Positions 1-5,861 of a DNA stretch of 6,598 bases are shown here, piece by piece; the stretch's first letter is position 1, and each line of letters opens with the position of its first letter. Source of the DNA: CAZTZL01 sp964617625 (GTDB lineage: Bacteria > Zhuqueibacterota > QNDG01 > DSAB01); the NCBI GenBank assembly GCA_964617625.1, contig CAZTZL010000121.1:1-6598 (forward strand), written 5' to 3'. Below the pieces are notes generated by a model, which saw only the letters and a program-made list of their open reading frames with translations, was not told where the DNA came from and made no database searches. Both the position numbers and the translations under genes were made by a program.

Positions 1-100
1 GCAGAAAATCCCAAATAATAAATTTCAAATTCCAAAAGTATCGACTTTATTCAATTTTGTTTGTTATTTATAATTTGTGATTTATCATTAATTTAATGTT
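1..100. repeat. AT-rich repeat-like tract related to the 5862-5986 inverted repeat
   Basis: The segment at 74-94 matches 5932-5952 at 18 of 21 positions, both beginning TTTGTGATTT. The opening contains the same AATTTCAAAT wording as the left arm of the larger repeat. ATTCCAAAA (29-37) is inverted at 135-143. This is a degenerate or partial copy, possibly continuing beyond the left edge of the window. No gene is visible here. Confidence 0.5.
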
Positions 101-101
101 T

Positions 102-134
102 TCCACCCAAGGCGGATCCGCCTATGGCGGGGGA
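102..134. repeat. GC-rich interleaved palindrome (REP-like)
   Basis: A perfect 14-bp palindrome, AGGCGGATCCGCCT (110-123), is followed by TAT and GGCGG (126-130). The middle CCGCC (118-122) can therefore pair either with the GGCGG before it or with the one after it, giving two mutually exclusive hairpins. Flanking CCACCC and GGGGG runs could extend a larger fold. It lies about 50 nt past the tusA stop in otherwise very AT-rich DNA. There is no T-run after it on the minus strand, so it is not a classic intrinsic terminator. Confidence 0.65.
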
Positions 135-176
135 TTTTGGAATATGTCATTTCTATTGCAAATTTTTTTTAAAGAT

Positions 177-416
177 CTATTTCTTAATAAAAATATGCCA
201 GACTCCGTCCGAGTCTTTTTCTGAGGAGATTAAATTGAGATGAAGCGATTCCACAGCCATGGGGATTTCCTGCTGGGATGCTTCATGCGTACCCTTCACT
301 TCAATCACATTTCCCTTCTCGGCTTTCAACACAGCCTTGCGCATCTCGATCAGGGGAATCGGGCAGGTTTCTCCGGTGACATCAACAACAATATCCGGTT
401 TGATCGGCTTATCCAT
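177..416 (-). CDS. tusA: TusA/SirA-family sulfurtransferase
   Basis: This is a 79-residue cytosolic sulfur carrier of the TusA (SirA/YedF) family, whose usual length is about 75-82 residues. The signature is seen directly: the ETCPIPLIEMRKA stretch (residues 17-29) holds the CPxP motif, with Cys18 as the expected persulfide-carrying residue, followed by the first helix. The middle of the fold is the 'G..IEV' strand and the 'QQEIP' turn, and the protein ends with the IFIKK strand typical of the family. In known systems a cysteine desulfurase passes persulfide to TusA, which relays it to tRNA thiolation, molybdenum-cofactor enzymes or other acceptors. It starts only 2 nt after the scaffold gene, and its GGAG Shine-Dalgarno (plus-strand 424-427) lies inside the last codons of that gene, so the two are probably translationally coupled. 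The family is clear. Whether it serves tRNA 2-thiouridine synthesis, as TusA does in E. coli, is inference, because no TusBCDE or MnmA genes are in view. Confidence 0.9.
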   Translation of the reverse strand: MDKPIKPDIVVDVTGETCPIPLIEMRKAVLKAEKGNVIEVKGTHEASQQEIPMAVESLHLNLISSEKDSDGVWHIFIKK

Positions 417-418
417 AA

Positions 419-1057
419 TTATTCTCCGCGAAAGATAATCTCGACCTTTTTAACATCCCACAGAGGTTCAATGCGTTCTGCAATTTCATTTTTTACATTA
501 TTGGCAAACTGATGATTCGGAGGCAGTTCTACATAGATTTTAACATGACCATCCTGAATCTTGACTTCTGTAACCAGCTTCGTTTTCACCACATCCAGAC
601 CCGCAAGCGGATTGATGACACCGGCGAGGCGTTTAAAAACGACTTTTTCTGTCGTGGGCACTTTCTCCTTCAGCAATCCATGCTGATGCTCGTAATTTTC
701 AATGGCCGTTCGCAGGGCTTCCACAGCAAGTACGGCACAGTGAACCTTGACGGGAGGAAGGCCGCCCAATTCTTTGGCGGCCATTTTCCAGTCAATCTTT
801 TTGGCTGCTTCGATGGTCCTTCCTTTGGCCAAATCAGTAATAATTGAACCCGTCGCAATATTGGATGCGCATCCGTACGATTCGAATTTAATATCGGTTA
901 TTGTGGTCGACTTTTCATCGACTTGAAGATAGAGTTTCAACATATCGCCGCAGGCGGGGCTTCCTTCCGTGGCCATGGCATCTGGTTTTTTTAGCTGCCC
1001 GACATTATGCGGATGCATAAAATGGTCTAAAACTTTTTTTGTATATGGAATGGACAT
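419..1057 (-). CDS. iscU: IscU-type Fe-S scaffold fused to a C-terminal MIP18/DUF59-like domain
   Basis: This 212-residue protein has two parts. Residues 1-125 are an IscU/NifU-N scaffold on which Fe-S clusters are assembled. The three conserved ligands are Cys36 (in SPACGD, with Asp38), Cys63 (in YGCAS) and Cys107, which is preceded by His106 as in E. coli IscU His105-Cys106. Residues 126-137 look like a linker. Residues 138-212 resemble a MIP18/DUF59 domain: 'VINPLAGLDVV', then 'VKIQDGHVKIYVELP', a helix and a final strand. The Cys found after the 'LP' strand in many DUF59 proteins is absent ('PPNHQF'). Standalone IscU has about 128 residues, and the classic longer form (NifU) carries a CxxC Nfu domain, which I do not see here. 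The gene follows iscS by 16 nt with an AAGGAG ribosome site overlapping the iscS stop. The N-terminal assignment is strong. The C-terminal one rests on pattern resemblance only. Confidence 0.88.
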   Translation of the reverse strand: MSIPYTKKVLDHFMHPHNVGQLKKPDAMATEGSPACGDMLKLYLQVDEKSTTITDIKFESYGCASNIATGSIITDLAKGRTIEAAKKIDWKMAAKELGGLPPVKVHCAVLAVEALRTAIENYEHQHGLLKEKVPTTEKVVFKRLAGVINPLAGLDVVKTKLVTEVKIQDGHVKIYVELPPNHQFANNVKNEIAERIEPLWDVKKVEIIFRGE

Positions 1058-1073
1058 AATGAATATACTCCTT

Positions 1074-2240
1074 TTATTTAAGTGGACTGATCCTTCTTAA
1101 CGCGCTGACGACTTCCTTGCAGCTTGCGACCACCCGATCCACTTCCTCCATTGTATTAAACCGGCTGAACGTAAACCGGATCGATCCGTGTGCCCGTTCG
1201 TGGGAAAATCCCATGGCCATCATCACATAGCTGGGTTCGAGCGATCTCGAAAAACAGGCCGATCCGGTAATCACGGAAATGCCTTTCATGTCGAGATGAA
1301 GCACCACGGATTCTCCTTCAACCAAATTAAAACTGACATTCACATTGGACGGCAGCCGTTTCTTCAAATTCCTCGGGCCGTTCAATAACACATTTTCAAT
1401 TTCTTTATCGAAGCTTCCGATTAATTTCTTCTGAAGCTGACGCAGAAAGTCGACCTGTTCGGGCTGACCCAATTCGGCAGCCTTTCCAAATCCTACGATG
1501 CCCGCAACATTTTCAGTACCGCTGCGAAGATCAAATTCGCTGTATCCGCCGTGAACGAGTTTTTGCAGTTTTGTTCCTTTTCGGACATAGAGCGCACCGA
1601 CGCCCTTGGGGCCGTGAATTTTATGGGATGACAGGGTAAGCAAATCCGCATGAAGTTTCTGCATATCCAAATCAAGCTGCGTAAAACTTAGAGACGCATC
1701 CGTATGAAAAAGAACACCCTTTTCTTCACACAATTTGCCTATGGCCTGAATCGGCTGCAATGTACCGACTTCCTGATTTGCGTGCTGGACACTGACCAGA
1801 ACGGTATTGTCATGAATGGCATCCCGGACCTGGTCCGGATTGACAAATCCTTCACTGTCTACATCAAGATAGGTCACAGCATAACCCTGTTTTTCGAGGT
1901 ACTGAAATGTGTGAAGAACCGAGTTATGCTCAATCTTTGAACAGATAAGATGTATCTTTTTATCTTTGGAAAAAGATTGCACTATACCTTTTACTGCCAG
2001 ATTATTGGCTTCCGTGCCGCCCGAAGTAAAAATGATTTCATCCGGAGAACAATTCAATTTTTCAGCGATTGTTTCACGTGCGTGATCCAGTGCTTCTTTA
2101 GCCTGAATGCCTGGAGTGTGACTGAACTGGGAAGATGCCACAGCGTACATTTCTGTGAAATACGGCAACATGGCATTGACCACTTCCGGATCGGTTCTTG
2201 TGGTCGCTGCATTATCGAGATAGATTCGTTCTGTTTTCAT
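1074..2240 (-). CDS. iscS: Cysteine desulfurase (IscS/NifS family, class V PLP enzyme)
   Basis: This 388-residue enzyme removes sulfur from L-cysteine, giving alanine and an enzyme persulfide that is passed to the scaffold and TusA encoded next door. Motifs seen: YLDNAATT (7-14), TSGGTEANN (72-80), His105 in IEHNS, Asn155 in NQEVGT, Asp181 in HTDAS, the PLP-binding Lys207 in SSHKIHGPKG, LRSGTENVAG (238-247), and the catalytic-loop Cys329 in TGSACFSRSLEPSYV, followed by RAHGSIRFTFSRFNT. The SGSACxS-like loop and the length place it in group I (IscS/NifS) rather than SufS. Some usually conserved positions differ: the 'GNPSSxH' segment reads AVASSQF, the Gln after 'HxDAx' is Leu184, and 'GGGQERGLRSGT' reads GGYSEFDLRSGT. 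An AGGA ribosome site (AGGAATAGCA-ATG) supports the start. It is the first of three tightly packed genes. The family is near certain. In vivo partners are inferred from position. Confidence 0.95.
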   Translation of the reverse strand: MKTERIYLDNAATTRTDPEVVNAMLPYFTEMYAVASSQFSHTPGIQAKEALDHARETIAEKLNCSPDEIIFTSGGTEANNLAVKGIVQSFSKDKKIHLICSKIEHNSVLHTFQYLEKQGYAVTYLDVDSEGFVNPDQVRDAIHDNTVLVSVQHANQEVGTLQPIQAIGKLCEEKGVLFHTDASLSFTQLDLDMQKLHADLLTLSSHKIHGPKGVGALYVRKGTKLQKLVHGGYSEFDLRSGTENVAGIVGFGKAAELGQPEQVDFLRQLQKKLIGSFDKEIENVLLNGPRNLKKRLPSNVNVSFNLVEGESVVLHLDMKGISVITGSACFSRSLEPSYVMMAMGFSHERAHGSIRFTFSRFNTMEEVDRVVASCKEVVSALRRISPLK

Positions 2241-2277
2241 TGCTATTCCTAATTAAGCCAAAAATCTTTCGATCGTA

Positions 2278-2283
2278 ATTATA
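2278..2283 (-). promoter_or_regulatory. Possible -10 box upstream of iscS
   Basis: The minus strand of the 69-nt gap between the membrane-protein gene and iscS contains a perfect TATAAT about 38 nt before the iscS start. The hexamer expected 17 nt further upstream is poor (GGATCT), and no IscR-type operator is evident. It may be an internal promoter for iscS-iscU-tusA, or a chance match in AT-rich sequence. Confidence 0.25.
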
Positions 2284-2309
2284 CCCATCAAAATCCGACA
2301 AGATCCATT

Positions 2310-2639
2310 TTAAATAATATAAATAAATATCACGGCCAGAACAAACAGAACGATTGCCAACGATGTCATAATATAGAAAAGTAAATTCTGCTTCCCTGAG
2401 AAATATTGCCTCAATATTTTGAGCAATCCATAACAGGAATGAAAAACGAACAGAAACAGCAGCGGGATATCAACCCATGAAGCAAAATGAATCCGTTCTG
2501 CCGTCTCGTGCCCCAGCACATCAATATCTCCCGCAACGGAATAACCGGATACTATTTTTAATCCCACAAAAACAATCAATAGAATCCCGCTCCAACGGTG
2601 AAAAATTCTTACAAAATTAACAGACGCAAAATTTTTCAT
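2310..2639 (-). CDS. Small three-helix membrane protein, cytochrome b-like (SdhC/D-type anchor resemblance)
   Basis: I start this gene at the ATG giving MKNFASV (109 residues). An AGAAAGGAT ribosome site sits 8 nt upstream, and the further in-frame start would add 14 residues without a better site. Hydropathy by eye gives three membrane segments: about 12-33, 53-77 and 85-108. Two motifs recall the cytochrome b subunits of succinate dehydrogenase/fumarate reductase: FHRWSG at the start of helix 1 (His14) and FHSCYGLLKIL in helix 2 (His67). With an odd number of helices and an inside N-terminus, His14 and His67 would both lie toward the cytoplasmic side, as expected for bis-His haem b. His44 and His51 fall in the outer loop. 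No flavoprotein or Fe-S subunit gene is nearby, so a role in a complex II is not supported by context. It precedes iscS by 69 nt on the same strand. That it is a membrane protein is solid. Haem binding is inference. Confidence 0.7.
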   Translation of the reverse strand: MKNFASVNFVRIFHRWSGILLIVFVGLKIVSGYSVAGDIDVLGHETAERIHFASWVDIPLLFLFVFHSCYGLLKILRQYFSGKQNLLFYIMTSLAIVLFVLAVIFIYII

Positions 2640-2701
2640 AAAATAATCCTTTCTCTTTAAACCAATTGATGCTGACTGCAAACAATTTCAGGACAGAGTT
2701 T

Positions 2702-2731
2702 AAAATAACAATTATTGCCGAAACCTGTCAA
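2702..2731 (-). promoter_or_regulatory. Candidate sigma-70-type promoter for the cytochrome b-like gene and possibly the isc operon
   Basis: On the minus strand a perfect TTGACA (plus-strand 2726-2731) is followed at 17 nt by TTATTT, or at 18 nt by TATTTT. The site lies 63-92 nt upstream of the ATG at 2639 in an otherwise gene-free 166-nt spacer after the cupin gene. The -35 is strong and the -10 is average. No operator repeat was recognised around it. Confidence 0.45.
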
Positions 2732-2805
2732 TGTTTAATGATCTGAAAGAACAATACGAAAGCATATTAACAAAATCTCGTTTAAAATCAAGCAAAAAAT
2801 GAAAC

Positions 2806-3147
2806 TTATTTAACAATCGGAATAAGACAGAGAAATTGCAGTTTCTCTTTGCCTGTGTTTTTGAAACAATGTTTTTCGTCGGATGGGACAAAGACTGCGG
2901 TTCCGGGCTGGACCTCCACTTCATTCCCTTCTTTCCACACCACACCCTTCCCATTTAAAATGTATACTTCGTGTTCCCATGAATGGGCATGAAGCGGTGT
3001 TTGCCCTCCCGGTTTTACTTCAAACAGACGCATTGCAAAATTCGGTGCCCCGTCAGATTCTGAAATCAGCCAGCGGATGGTTACTCCATTAGCACCTTCC
3101 GTTTGCACAGGAGACGCTTCTACTTCAGTATAATGTTTAATCTTCAT
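2806..3147 (-). CDS. Small single-domain cupin, probable metal-binding protein
   Basis: This is a 113-residue protein made essentially of one cupin beta-barrel. Motif 1 is seen at residues 47-66 (GGQTPLHAHSWEHEVYILNG), with His53, His55 and Glu60 as likely metal ligands. Motif 2 at about 82-97 contributes His93, with Pro88 and Asn97 in the usual places. Such stand-alone cupins bind Fe, Mn, Ni or Zn and include dioxygenases, isomerases and sensors, so the substrate cannot be told from sequence. There is no signal peptide and no DNA-binding domain, which rules out an XRE- or AraC-cupin regulator. The gene begins 1 nt after the mutY stop. Its GGAGG ribosome site (plus-strand 3154-3158) lies within the last mutY codons, 6 nt before the ATG, so it is translated in the mutY operon. 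The fold is confident and the function unknown. Confidence 0.88.
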   Translation of the reverse strand: MKIKHYTEVEASPVQTEGANGVTIRWLISESDGAPNFAMRLFEVKPGGQTPLHAHSWEHEVYILNGKGVVWKEGNEVEVQPGTAVFVPSDEKHCFKNTGKEKLQFLCLIPIVK

Positions 3148-3148
3148 G

Positions 3149-4240
3149 TTAATCCTCCATCGGGGGTTTCATTAATTGTTCTATCACTTTCCGGTCTGCT
3201 CCCGGAAAAGCAAACTCATTTAGCCGGGACGGACCGATCCATCGATAATCATCACACCCGTTCATTCGGATTTCACCGCTTCGATAGCGGCATTGGAAAA
3301 CATGCAAAGTGATTTTAAAATGGGTATATGCATGCTTCACCGAAGTAAAAAGTGAATCGATTTCAATTTTGATCCCGAGTTCCTCGGCAATTTCCCGTTT
3401 CAGGCTCTGTTCGAATGTTTCGCCATTTTCCACCTTGCCGCCCGGGAATTCCCAGAGTCCTCCTAACAGTCCTCTGGGCGGGCGAAGTGTAATTAAAAAA
3501 CGGCCGTTCTTGCGTATAATGCCCGCAACAACATCGTAATGAGGGATGGGCTTTCTCACTGATTTGACCGGAAGCTGCTCCTGAATGCCAAGTTCTTTGG
3601 CCCTGCACATTTCAGCAACCGGACATGCATCACAGAGAGGATGTTTCGGTTTACAAATCATGCCTCCAAGTTCCATCAATCCCTGATTATAATCCCGAAT
3701 ATTTTTTCCAGGAAGCATGGTTTCGGCAAGAGCCCAGAGATGTTTTTGGGTATCCGATTTCTGGATATTTTCTGTGATGTGGAACAAACGGGTGAACACA
3801 CGCATCACATTGCCATCTAAAACAGGCATTCTTTTCCCAAAAGCGATGCTCAGAATCGCCCCAGCTGTATACCGCCCTATGCCGGGAAGTGAAATGAGCT
3901 GTTCCAATGAATCGGGAAGTATACCATAATATTGTTTTACAATCATTTTGGCGGCAAGGTGAAGATGCCTGGCACGCGAATAGTAGCCCAATCCTTCCCA
4001 CATTTTCATCACGTCGCCAACAGGTGCATTTGCCAGATCATGGACATTCGGGAAACGCCGGATAAATCTCTCATAATACGATCCGACCGTTATCACCTGG
4101 GTTTGCTGAAGCATGATTTCCGAGATCCAAATCTGGTACGGATCGCGTGTTTTTCTCCACTGCAGTTCCCTCTGAGAAAACCGGAACCACTGTAAAAGTT
4201 TCCGCTGAAATTTTCGCTTAAACTGAATATCGATCTTCAT
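3149..4240 (-). CDS. mutY: A/G-specific adenine DNA glycosylase MutY with C-terminal Nudix domain
   Basis: MutY removes adenine mispaired with 8-oxoguanine and so prevents G:C to T:A mutation. I take the ATG giving MKIDIQF (363 residues). An in-frame TTG nine codons upstream is possible, and neither start has a good ribosome site. Seen in order: the WRKTRDPYQIWISEIMLQQTQV segment with catalytic Glu41; the helix-hairpin-helix LPGIGRYTAG (119-128); catalytic Asp142 in LDGNVMRVF; the [4Fe-4S] loop C-x6-C-x2-C-x5-C (Cys196, 203, 206, 212); then a C-terminal MutT-like domain from about residue 233. That domain has a complete Nudix box (residues 268-290, GX5EX7REUXEEXGU) and a YTH motif (305-307) where MutY proteins carry the FSH loop that reads 8-oxoG. 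In E. coli MutY the Nudix box is degenerate, so its completeness here is notable. Length is normal. The Fe-S cluster links it loosely to the isc genes downstream. Confidence 0.95.
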   Translation of the reverse strand: MKIDIQFKRKFQRKLLQWFRFSQRELQWRKTRDPYQIWISEIMLQQTQVITVGSYYERFIRRFPNVHDLANAPVGDVMKMWEGLGYYSRARHLHLAAKMIVKQYYGILPDSLEQLISLPGIGRYTAGAILSIAFGKRMPVLDGNVMRVFTRLFHITENIQKSDTQKHLWALAETMLPGKNIRDYNQGLMELGGMICKPKHPLCDACPVAEMCRAKELGIQEQLPVKSVRKPIPHYDVVAGIIRKNGRFLITLRPPRGLLGGLWEFPGGKVENGETFEQSLKREIAEELGIKIEIDSLFTSVKHAYTHFKITLHVFQCRYRSGEIRMNGCDDYRWIGPSRLNEFAFPGADRKVIEQLMKPPMED

Positions 4241-4277
4241 AGAAAATAGAAATTCTGTAAGTATCAAAACCGGTTAT

Positions 4278-4306
4278 AAATTATGGATATCCGGAATAAA
4301 AATCAA
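4278..4306 (-). promoter_or_regulatory. Candidate mutY-cupin promoter
   Basis: The minus strand reads TTGATT (plus-strand 4301-4306), a 17-nt spacer and TAATTT (4278-4283), just past the terminator of the preceding gene. Predicted initiation near 4271 would give a leader of about 30 nt before the ATG at 4240 and would put the alternative TTG start at 4267 only a few nt inside the transcript. This favours the ATG start. The hexamers match the consensus only moderately. Confidence 0.4.
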
Positions 4307-4312
4307 GACGTG

Positions 4313-4347
4313 AAAAAAATAAAGCCGTTGTCGGGGAACAACGGCTT
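4313..4347 (-). terminator. Rho-independent terminator (minus strand), downstream of pepT
   Basis: Read on the minus strand, AAGCCGTTGT and ACAACGGCTT form a perfect 10-bp stem (arms 4338-4347 and 4322-4331) closed by a 6-nt loop (TCCCCG). The stem runs straight into a T-rich tail, TTTATTTTTTT (4313-4323, overlapping the stem base). The plus strand has no T-run after the stem, so it works in one direction only. It lies about 215 nt after the pepT stop and ends about 70 nt before mutY, which fits termination of pepT transcripts. Confidence 0.88.
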
Positions 4348-4561
4348 CAAGGGGAAGAGGAAAGGAATTGAGAATTCTTATAATCACTCTTTTCATAAGC
4401 AAGATTCTTGCCAAAAATATTTTTACATTATTATTAAATCTTATTTATTTGATATTAATGCACTTACAAAGCCAATGCATCCTCTTCTGATTCCTGTATG
4501 ATTTTCAATGCCGGCACATTTTTCCCGGAACCATGCGGTATATTTTTCCCTTTTCCATCAT

Positions 4562-5812
4562 TTATTGGCTCTTCTCGACCCAGATTTGCACAAGCTGAAT
4601 AAGTGTTTCGACCGTCTTTTCCATCCACTGGACTGGCACCCATTCCAATTTGCTGTGAAAATTTTGTCCACCGGTAAAAATATTGGGAGTGAGCAGTCCC
4701 TGAAAAGAGAGCTTGGCTCCATCCGTACCGCCGCGGATCAGCTGCAGCCTGGGTTCCATACCGGTGCGCCTGACTGCTTCCATGGCATACTCCACAACAC
4801 GCGGATCTTTGTCAAGTTTGTATCGCATGTTTTTATAGGATTCGCTGATTTCGAGATCGATATTGGCTTTGGGATATTTATCGGCAACTTCTTTTTGGAT
4901 TGCTTTCAACCGTTTTGATTTTTCTTCTACGCCATCCATGTCGAAATCGCGGATTAAAAGTTTCAGTGTGACTTCCTCAACTCCTCCCTGAATGACATAT
5001 GGATGTAAATATCCCTCTCGTTTTTCAGTTGTTTCGGGAGCCGGTTCGGATTCTAATAACTTGATAATATCTGCAACAATGCGAATTCCGTTGACCAGTT
5101 TCCCTTTCGCATATCCCGGATGCACATTCACACCATATATTTTATAGACAGCTGCGGATGCAGTAAATGTCTCATTCTCAATCTCCCCTGCTGTGCCGCC
5201 GTCTACCGTATATGCAAAATCGGCTCCGAATTTTTTCACATCGAAATATTTTGTCCCGCTTCCCGTCTCCTCATCCGGCGTAAAACCGATTCGCAGGTAT
5301 CCGTGTTTGATTTCGGGATTCCGGTTTAAGACTTCCAGCATGGTCATAATTTCGGCAATTCCGGCCTTGTTGTCCGCGCCTAAGAGTGTCGTTCCGTCTG
5401 AAGTAATGATATCGTTTCCAATGTTATTTTTTAGTTCAGGATTATCCTCTGCTTTAATTACCTGCGTTGAATCTCCGGGTAAAACAATATCCCCCCCCTG
5501 ATAATTTTCCTGTAAAATCGGCTTGACATCTTTTCCTGAAACCTCCGGGGATGTATCGACATGACCAAGAAAACCAATAACCGGAACCTTGTCAGCTTGA
5601 TTTTCGGAAAGATTGCCTGGACAGGTTGCCATGACGTAGCCGTATTCATCCATTTCGGCATCATGCAACCCCAAAGCCTTGAGCTCCTTGACGAGCAGAG
5701 CGGATAAATCCTTCTGTTTTTCAGTACTCGGATATCGATCCAGAACATCTTCCTGAGATTGCGTATCAATTTTTACATAACGGTAGAAACGTTCAATCAA
5801 ACTCTGTGTCAT
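4562..5812 (-). CDS. pepT: Peptidase T (tripeptide aminopeptidase, M20B)
   Basis: This 416-residue cytosolic metallopeptidase cleaves the N-terminal residue from tripeptides. E. coli PepT has 408 residues, so the length is as expected. The two-zinc site is visible: His84 in GHVDTSP (with Asp86 beside it), bridging Asp147 in LGADNKAG, Glu181 (general base) and Glu182 in PDEETGSG, Asp204 in YTVDGG, and His386 in GGQNFHSKLEW near the C-terminus. The lid/dimerisation domain spans about 215-325, with NVHPGYAKGKLVNG (229-242) including His231. RGGTDGAKLSFQGL (360-373) is the substrate carboxylate-binding segment typical of PepT. The start is fixed by a consensus AGGAGG (plus-strand 5819-5824), 6 nt before the ATG. 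It stands alone: a repeat-filled 184-nt spacer lies upstream and a terminator downstream. Nothing links it to the sulfur genes. It is likely a housekeeping peptide-recycling enzyme. Confidence 0.96.
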   Translation of the reverse strand: MTQSLIERFYRYVKIDTQSQEDVLDRYPSTEKQKDLSALLVKELKALGLHDAEMDEYGYVMATCPGNLSENQADKVPVIGFLGHVDTSPEVSGKDVKPILQENYQGGDIVLPGDSTQVIKAEDNPELKNNIGNDIITSDGTTLLGADNKAGIAEIMTMLEVLNRNPEIKHGYLRIGFTPDEETGSGTKYFDVKKFGADFAYTVDGGTAGEIENETFTASAAVYKIYGVNVHPGYAKGKLVNGIRIVADIIKLLESEPAPETTEKREGYLHPYVIQGGVEEVTLKLLIRDFDMDGVEEKSKRLKAIQKEVADKYPKANIDLEISESYKNMRYKLDKDPRVVEYAMEAVRRTGMEPRLQLIRGGTDGAKLSFQGLLTPNIFTGGQNFHSKLEWVPVQWMEKTVETLIQLVQIWVEKSQ

Positions 5813-5861
5813 CTTTTTCCTCCTAACTATTCAAACTTCTAAAAATCAAAACAGGTAATAC

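Larger units (their letters stand above)
4241..4561. other. Spacer between pepT and mutY, no gene recognised
   Basis: This 321-nt gap holds the intrinsic terminator at 4313-4347 and a candidate mutY promoter at 4278-4306. The 214 nt between the pepT stop and the terminator are AT-rich. Immediately after the pepT stop the minus strand offers only very short reading frames: an 18-codon one starting with ATGATG, and a GTG-started 17-codon one at 4517-4464 (VPALKIIQESEEDALAL). Neither has a convincing ribosome site or recognisable product. I see no tRNA or other RNA gene. Confidence 0.6.

Noticed and set aside
102..134. The GC-rich palindrome as the tusA operon's intrinsic terminator
   Set aside because: On the minus strand the hairpin is followed by TTGGGTGG rather than a run of T, so the key feature of a rho-independent terminator is missing.
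2712..2954. An 80-codon minus-strand frame overlapping the cupin gene
   Set aside because: It is in a different frame from the cupin, crosses the cupin stop and has no motif. It is explained by the real gene and the spacer.
3149..4267. TTG start for mutY at 4267, nine codons upstream
   Set aside because: The extra residues are not typical of MutY N-termini, no ribosome site precedes the TTG, and the predicted promoter would start transcription very near it. The ATG at 4240 is preferred.
4508..4918. A 136-codon plus-strand frame opposite the pepT 3' end
   Set aside because: It is a shadow of pepT, whose metal-binding and substrate motifs lie on the minus strand over the same bases.
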